Of a stretch of 64,000 nucleotides of DNA, positions 25,467-32,764 are shown one piece after another. Origin of the DNA: Agathobacter rectalis ATCC 33656 (GTDB lineage: Bacteria; Bacillota; Clostridia; Lachnospirales; Lachnospiraceae). The notes beneath the pieces are model-generated. The model made no database searches. It was not told the DNA's origin and worked only from the letters and a program-made list of their open reading frames with translations. Position 1 is the stretch's first letter, and each line of letters begins with the position of its first letter. Location: positions 1,799,501 to 1,863,500 of the forward strand of contig NC_012781.1 in assembly GCF_000020605.1 (NCBI RefSeq), read 5' to 3'. The position numbers and the translations under genes were made by a program.

Positions 25467-27557
25467 TTAATCCTCTTTTACATCCTTCATAGAGAAGCTG
25501 ATTCTTCCCATCTTGTCCTTGCCAAGGCAAACAACCTTTACCTTGTCTCCAAGTGTGAGTACATCCTCTACTCTGTTGATTCTCTCTTTTGCAATCTTAG
25601 AAATGTGAACCATTCCCTCTTTGCCAGGAGCAAATTCGATGAAAGCACCGAACTCCTTGATGCTTACAACTGTTCCCTCAAGGATCTGTCCCTGCTCAAA
25701 ATCAGTTGTGATAATCTTAATCATGTCGATTGCCTTTGCAATCATCTCTTTATCTGTTCCGCAAACTGAAACAGCGCCATCATCTGTGATATCGATCTTG
25801 ACACCGGTTCTGTCGATAATCTCGTTGATTGTCTTACCCTTCTGTCCGACAACATCACCAATCTTTGATGGATCGATTGTAATCTGCTCGATCTTTGGAG
25901 CCCACTCATTTACTTCTTTTCTAGGCTCAGCGATTGCCTTGCTCATGACCTCATCCATGATGTAGAGACGTGCCTCACGTGTTCTCGCGATTGCCTCCTC
26001 AACGATAGGTCTTGTAAGTCCGTGAATCTTGATATCCATCTGGATAGCTGTAATACCCTTATGTGTACCTGTTACCTTGAAATCCATATCTCCGAAGAAA
26101 TCCTCAAGACCCTGGATATCTGTAAGTACAAGGAAATCATCATCTGTATCGCCTGTTACAAGTCCGCATGAGATTCCGGCAACCATAGCCTTAATCGGAA
26201 CACCTGCAGCCATAAGTGACATACATGATGCACATGTTGAAGCCATTGATGTAGAGCCGTTTGACTCAAATGTCTCAGATACGGCACGGATAGTATATGG
26301 GAACTCCTCAATGCTTGGAAGTACAGGAACAAGTGCCTTCTCAGCAAGTGCTCCGTGTCCAATCTCACGACGTCCCGGTCCACGTGATACCTTTGTCTCT
26401 CCTACAGAGTATGCAGGGAAGTTATAGTGATGCATATATCTCTTTGTTGTGATATTTGCATCAAGTCCGTCGATTTTCTGAATCTCTGATAAAGGAGCAA
26501 GTGTTACAACATCACAAATCTGTGTCTGTCCACGGGTAAACATTGCAGAGCCGTGAACTCTAGGAATCAAATCAACCTCTGCTGCGAGTGGTCTGATCTG
26601 GTTGATTGCACGGCCGTCCGGACGCTTATGATCCTTTAAAATCATCTTTCTGACTGTCTTCTTCTGATACTGGTAAATAGCCTCACCAAGTACTGCAAGG
26701 TACTCCTCATTGTCAGCGAAAGCTTCCTCTAACTGCTCTGTGATAGCTCTTATATTTTCCTCACGCTTCTGCTTCTCATCTGTGAATACTGCCTCCTCCA
26801 TCTGCTCTGGAGTAACAATTTTCTTGATATCCTCAAACATCTGCTCCGGAATAGCACAGCTCTCATACTCATGCTTTGGCTTGCCAATCTCATCACGGAT
26901 CTGATCCATGAATGCGATAACTGTCTGGTTAATATCATGACACTTGTAGATTGCCTCAATCATCTGATCCTCAGGAATCTCATTGGCGCCTGCCTCAATC
27001 ATGATGACCTTTTCCTTTGTAGAAGCAACTGTGAGCTGTAAATCGCCCTCATCCCACTGCTTCTGTGAAGGGTTTACGATAAACTCTCCATCAACAAGTC
27101 CCATCTGTGTCATGGCACATGGTCCGTCAAACGGAATATCTGATATATGAACAGCAAGAGCTGTACCGATCATTGCAACTATCTCAGGACGGCACTCAGG
27201 ATCCACTGACATGACAAGGTTGTTTAATGTAACATCATTTCTGTAATCCTTTGGGAAAAGAGGTCTCATAGGACGGTCAATTACACGATCTGTAAGGATG
27301 GCGTTCTCAGATGCCTTTCCCTCACGCTTGTTAAAACCACCCGGAATTTTTCCTACAGAGTACATCTTCTCCTCGAACTCAACGCTGAGTGGGAAGAAAT
27401 CCACACCGTCACGTGGCTTGTCAGATGCTGTAGCTGTTGAAAGGACTGTTGTATCACCATACTTGATAAAAACAGCTCCGTTTGCCTGAGCTGCTACTCT
27501 TCCGATATCTACAGTAAGAGTCCTGCCGGCAAGTTCCATTGAATAACTTTTGTACAT
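25467..27557 (-). CDS. pnp: Polynucleotide phosphorylase
   Basis: PNPase degrades RNA phosphorolytically from the 3' end and is part of mRNA turnover. The 696-residue protein has two RNase PH domains (GDTTVLSTATASDKPRDG in the first; GRAINQIRPLAAEVDLIPR and HGSAMFTRGQTQ in the second), a KH domain (VVGQKGKTINEIIDRTGVKIDI, about 570-590) and a C-terminal S1 domain (GTVVSIKEFGAFIEF). The start is the ATG before YKSYSMEL, eight bases after AAGGAG; 22 upstream in-frame codons lie in the structured leader. It follows rpsO, the order found in most bacteria. Confidence 0.97.
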   Translation of the reverse strand: MYKSYSMELAGRTLTVDIGRVAAQANGAVFIKYGDTTVLSTATASDKPRDGVDFFPLSVEFEEKMYSVGKIPGGFNKREGKASENAILTDRVIDRPMRPLFPKDYRNDVTLNNLVMSVDPECRPEIVAMIGTALAVHISDIPFDGPCAMTQMGLVDGEFIVNPSQKQWDEGDLQLTVASTKEKVIMIEAGANEIPEDQMIEAIYKCHDINQTVIAFMDQIRDEIGKPKHEYESCAIPEQMFEDIKKIVTPEQMEEAVFTDEKQKREENIRAITEQLEEAFADNEEYLAVLGEAIYQYQKKTVRKMILKDHKRPDGRAINQIRPLAAEVDLIPRVHGSAMFTRGQTQICDVVTLAPLSEIQKIDGLDANITTKRYMHHYNFPAYSVGETKVSRGPGRREIGHGALAEKALVPVLPSIEEFPYTIRAVSETFESNGSTSMASTCASCMSLMAAGVPIKAMVAGISCGLVTGDTDDDFLVLTDIQGLEDFFGDMDFKVTGTHKGITAIQMDIKIHGLTRPIVEEAIARTREARLYIMDEVMSKAIAEPRKEVNEWAPKIEQITIDPSKIGDVVGQKGKTINEIIDRTGVKIDITDDGAVSVCGTDKEMIAKAIDMIKIITTDFEQGQILEGTVVSIKEFGAFIEFAPGKEGMVHISKIAKERINRVEDVLTLGDKVKVVCLGKDKMGRISFSMKDVKED

Positions 27558-27582
27558 ATTAATTCTCCTTAAAAATTCTTTT

Positions 27583-27664
27583 GCAGAAGTGTATTCCTCT
27601 TCCGAAACTACTAAACAATACATGTACGCTCATGCACTCTTTAGTGGTCTCGGCTTACTTCTGC
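27583..27664 (-). promoter_or_regulatory. Long hairpin in the pnp leader, possible autoregulation site
   Basis: GCAGAAGT (27,583-27,590) pairs with ACTTCTGC (27,657-27,664). Inside it CCGAAACTACTAAA (27,602-27,615) pairs with TTTAGTGGTCTCGG (27,640-27,653) with two imperfect positions. The structure ends 26 bp before the pnp start. In E. coli a leader hairpin cut by RNase III mediates PNPase autocontrol; the same role here is inference. Confidence 0.55.
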
Positions 27665-27694
27665 TTTTCAAAAAACAATAATAAAAACAATAAT

Positions 27695-27721
27695 AGAGCG
27701 GAATAATAATTACTCCGCTCT
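27695..27721 (-). terminator. Terminator of rpsO
   Basis: AGAGCGGA (27,695-27,702) pairs with TCCGCTCT (27,714-27,721) over an 11-nt loop, followed on the minus strand by an A/T-rich run with TTTTT. It lies 11 bp after the rpsO stop and partly separates rpsO from pnp. Confidence 0.8.
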
Positions 27722-27731
27722 AAAGAAAATA

Positions 27732-27998
27732 CTATTTTCTGAGTCCTAAACGCTCGATAAGTGAACGATATCTCTCGATATCAATCTCCTTAAGGTATGC
27801 AAGTAATCCACGTCTCTGACCGATCATCTTTAACATTCCTCTTCTTGAGTGATGATCCTTTGGGTTCTGTTTGAAATGCTCAGTTAACTCTGCGATTCTT
27901 GCTGAAAGAATTGCAATCTGAACCTCTGGTGAACCTGTGTCATTTGGTGTTCTACCGTACTCTGCGATAATAGCCTGTTTCTTTTCCTTTGCGATCAT
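27732..27998 (-). CDS. rpsO: 30S ribosomal protein S15
   Basis: S15 binds 16S rRNA and the central domain of the 30S subunit. The 88-residue protein matches the family throughout: [34 protein letters not shown] and the C-terminal [31 protein letters not shown] precedes the ATG. A long leader and its own promoter lie upstream. Confidence 0.98.
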   Translation of the reverse strand: MIAKEKKQAIIAEYGRTPNDTGSPEVQIAILSARIAELTEHFKQNPKDHHSRRGMLKMIGQRRGLLAYLKEIDIERYRSLIERLGLRK

Positions 27999-28100
27999 TG
28001 TTGATCCTCCTTATATTATAATGCGCCCTGATAACTGTATGATGCTCAGCAATAGGTCGGAGTGTCCAACTACCGAACATGGGCAAAACCACACTTATGC

Positions 28101-28129
28101 AGTATAGCATAGTAAGCATTTGTTGTAAA
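28101..28129 (-). promoter_or_regulatory. rpsO promoter
   Basis: TTTACA (28,124-28,129) and TATACT (28,101-28,106) are 17 nt apart on the minus strand. The -35 lies 12 bp after the stop of the NlpC/P60 gene. The roughly 95-nt leader holds a small GC-rich hairpin near 28,045-28,065, a candidate S15 target. Confidence 0.8.
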
Positions 28130-28140
28130 CTGTTTTTTTA

Positions 28141-29352
28141 TTAATCCGGCAAATATCTTGCGACACAAATCGGATTTCTGTAATATGCATTTGAAACCTT
28201 GATTCCATCACGCTTGTTGCTGGCATGTACAATCTGTCCGTTTCCGATATAAATTGCAACATGTGAGATACTCCTTCCACTTCCGTAGAAGAATAAATCT
28301 CCCGGCTTTGCTTCAGATGCACTGATTTTTGTGCCGTATGAAGGCTGTGCTCTTGATGAATGCGGTAATGAGATTCCATACTTTCCAAGAATTCTCATTG
28401 TGAAGCCTGAGCAGTCAACTCCCTTCTCAAGGCTTGTACCACCCCACACATATCTGTTTCCGACAAACTGTAACGCATACGATACAACAGATGCCCTTAC
28501 ATCTGATACGCCGTCACCATACTTCACCTGCTCTATTGTCTTTGCTGTAGGAAGTGCCTGTGCCAGTGTCACATAATCCTGTGATATATATCCTACCGAA
28601 TCATCCACACTTATCTCAACCCAGCCGTCAGCGACAGAATTAACCGTGAATGCCTCTGAATTTCCAACCTGCGAAAGCACCGCAGCATCTGTTGACTTCT
28701 CTGCACGCACATTCAGTGTTTCCGTATTTACTGTGGCAACCGTCTTAATCTCCTGTTCTGCAATAGCCTCTGCCTCATCTCCTGTCACAAGATACTGCTT
28801 GTTTACATATCCTGTCACCTTGCCTGATGTGACCTTGTACCATTCTCCGGCATCCTCAAGAAGCTCACAGGCATTGTGATTGGTAAGTATTCCTATTACC
28901 TCGCTGTCTGTCGAAGCTTCCTGTCTGATATTTAAGTTTCCACTGCTTATAACCGACATACCAAGATTTGTATAACCACAGGTCTGTGCGGCAGTCGGTG
29001 TCTGAGCTGCTTCATTTACCTGTGCTTCCTCTTTTGCCTGCTCAGACTCCTGTGAAGCATCGTCTGTCTGCGGTGCGCCCTGTGCAGATGCTGTTACAAC
29101 ATTGCTGTCATTTTGCGCAACAGTAAGCTCAGCTCCGTAGTATGTGAGAGCAGATGTCGCGCCTGCTGTAAGAAGCTCCGTAGCATCTGCCGCCTCTGTC
29201 AGACCAAGGGCAACCCCCGCATTGACTGTTCTGTTTTCCTTTAATGATGTTCTGGCATCTACTGTGCTGCTTGAACTCATAGATACAGCACCTATAATAA
29301 TAGCAAACGCTACAACGCCTGCTGCCTGTCCTAATTTTAATTTATTTTTCAT
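28141..29352 (-). CDS. Secreted NlpC/P60 peptidoglycan hydrolase with SH3 domains
   Basis: This wall hydrolase cuts gamma-D-glutamyl-diamino acid bonds in peptide stems. The 403-residue protein has a signal peptide (hydrophobic core about 10-28), an Ala/Gln/Glu-rich linker (about 80-125), two bacterial SH3 domains (about 132-192, SGNLNIRQEASTDSEVIG; and 205-262, TLNVRAEKSTDAAVL) and a C-terminal NlpC/P60 domain with the catalytic Cys in GVDCSGFTM (about 318) and the His in SISHVAIYIG (about 368). Upstream are a TTGACA promoter and a possible WalR box. Confidence 0.94.
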   Translation of the reverse strand: MKNKLKLGQAAGVVAFAIIIGAVSMSSSSTVDARTSLKENRTVNAGVALGLTEAADATELLTAGATSALTYYGAELTVAQNDSNVVTASAQGAPQTDDASQESEQAKEEAQVNEAAQTPTAAQTCGYTNLGMSVISSGNLNIRQEASTDSEVIGILTNHNACELLEDAGEWYKVTSGKVTGYVNKQYLVTGDEAEAIAEQEIKTVATVNTETLNVRAEKSTDAAVLSQVGNSEAFTVNSVADGWVEISVDDSVGYISQDYVTLAQALPTAKTIEQVKYGDGVSDVRASVVSYALQFVGNRYVWGGTSLEKGVDCSGFTMRILGKYGISLPHSSRAQPSYGTKISASEAKPGDLFFYGSGRSISHVAIYIGNGQIVHASNKRDGIKVSNAYYRNPICVARYLPD

Positions 29353-29392
29353 ATAGCCTCCAGTTCATGCTATCCATAATCCCATGTTTACG

Positions 29393-29420
29393 AGTATATC
29401 ACAAATTGTTAAAATGTCAA
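29393..29420 (-). promoter_or_regulatory. Promoter of the NlpC/P60 gene
   Basis: TTGACA (29,415-29,420) and TATACT (29,393-29,398) are 16 nt apart on the minus strand, 40 bp before the start codon. Confidence 0.8.
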
Positions 29421-29426
29421 TATTTC

Positions 29427-29448
29427 TCCGTAATATTTCCGTAATATT
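29427..29448 (-). promoter_or_regulatory. Tandem 11-bp repeat upstream of the wall-hydrolase promoter, WalR-box-like
   Basis: TCCGTAATATT occurs twice in direct tandem (plus strand), 7 bp upstream of the -35. This gives CGTAAT-N5-CGTAAT, one base per half from the WalR (YycF) consensus TGTWAH-N5-TGTWAH. WalRK controls wall hydrolases in Bacilli; here the site and regulon membership are inferred. Confidence 0.45.
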
Positions 29449-29480
29449 TGTCATTTTTTCGTTATTTTGGGTAATTTCGC

Positions 29481-29511
29481 AAAAAAACAGCCACACTAGA
29501 ATGTGTGACTG
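29481..29511 (-). terminator. Terminator overlapping the ribF stop codon
   Basis: CAGTCACAC and GTGTGGCTG (minus strand) form a 9-bp stem with one G-U pair and a 6-nt loop, followed by seven T. The ribF TAG begins at the edge of the loop, so the last codons of ribF build the 5' arm. It ends the long rimP-ribF operon. Confidence 0.85.
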
Positions 29512-30425
29512 CCTGCATAATTGATTGTATAATTGATATCTGCACTCATCTGGCTCTTTAACGCTTCTATTGAATCAAACTTCATCTCAGGTCTTACGAA
29601 CTTATGAAGCTCTACCATGATATCCTGTCCGTAAACATCCTGCCCAAAATCTATGATATATGTCTCTGCACCGATTGGATTTTTGCCCTCTATAGTAGGC
29701 TTGCATCCTATATTGGTTACACCAAGGTACCAGTTGTCCCTGACAAGAACTCTTGACATATACACTCCCTTTGGTGGAAGCAGCTTATCGTGCGGCACTG
29801 AAAGGTTGACTGTCGGAATGCCAATAGTCCTGCCCAGTGCTCTGCCATGCACTACTCTTCCTTTTATGAAAAAGGGATATCCCAGCAGTTCATTCGCCTT
29901 TTTAATATGTCCTGCCGCAATCTCCTCGCGGATATAGGTACTGCTTATATCCCTGTCTCCATCCTTTATCTTGTCCACCACAATAAGCTCGTATCCAAGC
30001 TCTCCTGCCATCGCAGAAAGCAGCCGATGGTCTCCTGCCCTGTTGTGCCCGAAACGGAAATCATCTCCGACAATGATACACTTGACATTAAGACTTTTAA
30101 CTATCCATCTGACAAACGCATCCGCCTCCATCGTCATCACCTGTGGCACAAACGGACACTCTATCAGATAGTCAATACCTGATTTTTCAAACACATACTC
30201 TTTTTCATCGTTTGTGATTATAACCTTTGACTCAACGCCAAGTACCTCCGATTTGGGAGGAATGTCAAATGTAAATATGATGCGCTTGTAGCCATGCAGA
30301 TTGCTCTGTTCAATTTGCTTTTCCATCAGAAATTCATGTCCTCGGTGAAGCCCGTCAAACTTTCCAAACGAGATGACGGACGGCTCCTTGACATGAAAAT
30401 CCAGAGTTTTGCTTATATATTCCAT
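29496..30425 (-). CDS. ribF: Bifunctional riboflavin kinase / FAD synthetase
   Basis: RibF converts riboflavin to FMN and FMN to FAD. The 309-residue protein has an N-terminal nucleotidyltransferase domain (VISFGKFDGLHRGHEFLM, about 18-35; VGDDFRFGHNRAGD, about 119-132; ISSTYIREEIAAG) and a C-terminal riboflavin kinase domain (GRALGRTIGIPTVNLSV, about 195-211; PPKGVYMSRV). It is the last gene of the nusA-infB operon. Confidence 0.95.
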   Translation of the reverse strand: MEYISKTLDFHVKEPSVISFGKFDGLHRGHEFLMEKQIEQSNLHGYKRIIFTFDIPPKSEVLGVESKVIITNDEKEYVFEKSGIDYLIECPFVPQVMTMEADAFVRWIVKSLNVKCIIVGDDFRFGHNRAGDHRLLSAMAGELGYELIVVDKIKDGDRDISSTYIREEIAAGHIKKANELLGYPFFIKGRVVHGRALGRTIGIPTVNLSVPHDKLLPPKGVYMSRVLVRDNWYLGVTNIGCKPTIEGKNPIGAETYIIDFGQDVYGQDIMVELHKFVRPEMKFDSIEALKSQMSADINYTINYAGSHTF

Positions 30426-30442
30426 AATATCTGTATACTATT

Positions 30443-31342
30443 CTATTCCATAAAAATCTTAACCGGCTTAAACTCACCGGTCTCATCAAGATACGAATAC
30501 ACACCGACAAATATGCCCTCATGATTGTATACTCTGTATCTTATATCAGAGTCAGCACTGTGTTTTAAATAATCCGTAAGCACTGCCGGAATTTTATTTC
30601 CATTTCTGACAAGCTTATCAGCATCTGAAGCAGTATGCACTGCCGGCAGATTTTCGAATACTCCGTCAACAGGCATCACCATATCAAAGCAGCCTTCATC
30701 CACCTTTGACTGAATCTGCGAAAGTGTAAGTGCATGCTCTAAGTCAAAGCCTGCTACCCTTACTCTAAGCAGTGACTTCATGCAGCCATGGCAGCCCAGC
30801 CTCTCTCCGATGTCATTGCACAGCGTCCTGATATATGTGCCCTTTGAACAGTGCACCGTCATCGTAACCTCCGGTAAATCAATGCTTTCAACCTTGATAT
30901 CAAACACCTCGATATCCCGGGCTTTTCTCTCTATAACCTTGCCCTCCCTGGCAAGCTCATAGAGCTTTTTCCCATTGACCTTTAGAGCCGAATACATTGG
31001 CGGCACCTGCTTTTGTCTGCCAATAAACTGTGATATTGCATCATACACCGCCTGCTCAGTCACATTGACCTTAGCCTGATTTAAGACCTGCCCTGAAATA
31101 TCCTGTGTATCTGTCTCCTGTCCTAAAAGCAGCACAGCTTTATAGACCTTGTCCTTATCTGTCAAAAGGTCACACACTCTGGTTGCCTTTCCAAGGCAGA
31201 CAGGAAGGACGCCCTGTGCATCAGGATCAAGTGTACCCGTATGACCAATCTTCTTCTGGTGGAATATGCCTCGAAGCTTTGCCACAACGTCAAAGCTTGT
31301 ATAGCCCTTTTCCTTGTATACATTGATTATTCCATTAACCAT
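30443..31342 (-). CDS. truB: tRNA pseudouridine-55 synthase TruB
   Basis: TruB makes pseudouridine 55 in the T loop of tRNAs. The 299-residue protein has GIINVYKEKGYTSFDVVAKLR, the catalytic-Asp motif HTGTLDPDAQGVLPVCLGKAT (Asp near 39), YSALKVNGKKLYELAREGK (about 117-135) and CSKGTYIRTLCNDIGERLG (about 165-183), with a short C-terminal PUA-like domain. Confidence 0.97.
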   Translation of the reverse strand: MVNGIINVYKEKGYTSFDVVAKLRGIFHQKKIGHTGTLDPDAQGVLPVCLGKATRVCDLLTDKDKVYKAVLLLGQETDTQDISGQVLNQAKVNVTEQAVYDAISQFIGRQKQVPPMYSALKVNGKKLYELAREGKVIERKARDIEVFDIKVESIDLPEVTMTVHCSKGTYIRTLCNDIGERLGCHGCMKSLLRVRVAGFDLEHALTLSQIQSKVDEGCFDMVMPVDGVFENLPAVHTASDADKLVRNGNKIPAVLTDYLKHSADSDIRYRVYNHEGIFVGVYSYLDETGEFKPVKIFME

Positions 31343-31360
31343 CTGCCCAAGAATCTCTCC

Positions 31361-32314
31361 CTAAATATTATCCTTAATTGCCGTAAGGATGCGGTCTGTT
31401 GCCACCTCAAGCGGTCCTTCAATCGTAAATCCGGCAGCCTTTACATGTCCACCGCCGCCAAATACCGACGCAACCTTTGCCACATCGTAATCACCGTTTA
31501 CGCGCAGGCTGCCCTTGTAGGTACCATCCTCATTTTCGTAGAGAAATACAGCAACCTTTATATCCTTTGTCACGCGCAGCTGATTTACAATACCGTCGAG
31601 ATGCTTTGGAAGCACATCGTACTTCTCCATCTCAGCGCGCGATACTGCAGACAATATAACATCACCATTCAGATACAAAGCAGCATTCAAAAGTGCCTGC
31701 CCCATAATCTTGTTCTGAGCAAATGTCTTTGTATAAAATGTATCATCGATTATCCTTGAATAATCAATGCCCATCTCCATCAGGGAGCCTGCTATATCCA
31801 TAGTCTTTTTTGAAGTGCATGAATACTGGAACACACCTGTATCATGCACCATGCCTGTGTAAATACACTCTGCTATCTGTATTGTGATGCGCTCCTTCGG
31901 CAGAAGCTCAAACACAAGCTCACAGGTTGAGCTCGCATCCGGAAAGATGTAATTTGTGTCTGCAAAGGCCCCGTTTGTAACATGATGATCTATGCAAAGT
32001 GTCCTTTTTGCAGACTCAAAATACTTAGCTGCACTTCCCAGTCTGCCTGTGTCACTGCAGTCACATGCTATGAACAGATCGTATACTGTATCATCCGCAT
32101 AGCTGCTGTCAATCTCATCTGCTCTTTGCATGAACTTAAAGATGTTTGGGCTTGGCTCTAAATAAAGCCTTGCCTTTATATCAGGATAATAATCCTTTAT
32201 GTAGTTGTATACAGCAAGTGTTGAGCCGACACAGTCGCCATCCGGTCTCACATGACCGGAAACAGCAACTGATTGTGCATCCTTTAAATTAGAATCAATC
32301 TCTGTCATAATCAA
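31361..32314 (-). CDS. nrnA: DHH phosphoesterase, NrnA-type nanoRNase / pAp phosphatase
   Basis: NrnA degrades short oligoribonucleotides and dephosphorylates pAp. The 317-residue protein has the DHH motifs VSGHVRPDGDCVGSTLA (about 18-34), FIACDCSDTGRLG (about 83-95), CIDHHVTNGAFADTNYI (about 111-127) and the DHHA1 signature FGGGGHVKAAGF (about 289-300). Its place between rbfA and truB is the standard Firmicute order. Confidence 0.93.
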   Translation of the reverse strand: MIMTEIDSNLKDAQSVAVSGHVRPDGDCVGSTLAVYNYIKDYYPDIKARLYLEPSPNIFKFMQRADEIDSSYADDTVYDLFIACDCSDTGRLGSAAKYFESAKRTLCIDHHVTNGAFADTNYIFPDASSTCELVFELLPKERITIQIAECIYTGMVHDTGVFQYSCTSKKTMDIAGSLMEMGIDYSRIIDDTFYTKTFAQNKIMGQALLNAALYLNGDVILSAVSRAEMEKYDVLPKHLDGIVNQLRVTKDIKVAVFLYENEDGTYKGSLRVNGDYDVAKVASVFGGGGHVKAAGFTIEGPLEVATDRILTAIKDNI

Positions 32315-32323
32315 TCCTCTTTG

Positions 32324-32689
32324 TTAATCCTCTTTGAGATTTTTTGTTACTTCATCAATCTTTTTAGACATCTCAACACCATACTCTATAGACTGGTCTA
32401 TGATAAATGTAATGGCAGGTGTATTTCTTAAATTGATGTTCTTTGCGAGAGTTCTGCGTATATATCCCTCCGCTGACTTAAGTCCTGCAAGTGTATCAGC
32501 CTGTGATTTCTTGTCACCAAGCACACTGATATAAGCCTTTGCTGTCTTTAAATCAGGTGCCACCTCGACAGCAACAACACTTGTCATGGGATTGATACGC
32601 GGATCCTTTATCTCACCGCGTATGATATTTGACAGTTCACGCATTACCTCTTCGTTGATACGAATATTTTTTATGCTGTTCTTTCTCAT
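32324..32689 (-). CDS. rbfA: Ribosome-binding factor A
   Basis: RbfA assists late 30S subunit maturation. The 121-residue protein has the expected KH-like fold with INEEVMRELSNIIRGEIKDPRI (about 11-32), TSVVAVEVAPDLKTAKAYISVLGD (about 37-60) and the C-terminal TPAITFIIDQSIEYGVEMSKKI. It sits between infB and nrnA, 75 bp after infB. Confidence 0.96.
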   Translation of the reverse strand: MRKNSIKNIRINEEVMRELSNIIRGEIKDPRINPMTSVVAVEVAPDLKTAKAYISVLGDKKSQADTLAGLKSAEGYIRRTLAKNINLRNTPAITFIIDQSIEYGVEMSKKIDEVTKNLKED

Positions 32690-32764
32690 ATAATCCCGCT
32701 TTCTTTTTATATTAAACCGTAACTATCCGAATAGCTGCATTAATTCAAGATAACCAATATATGA

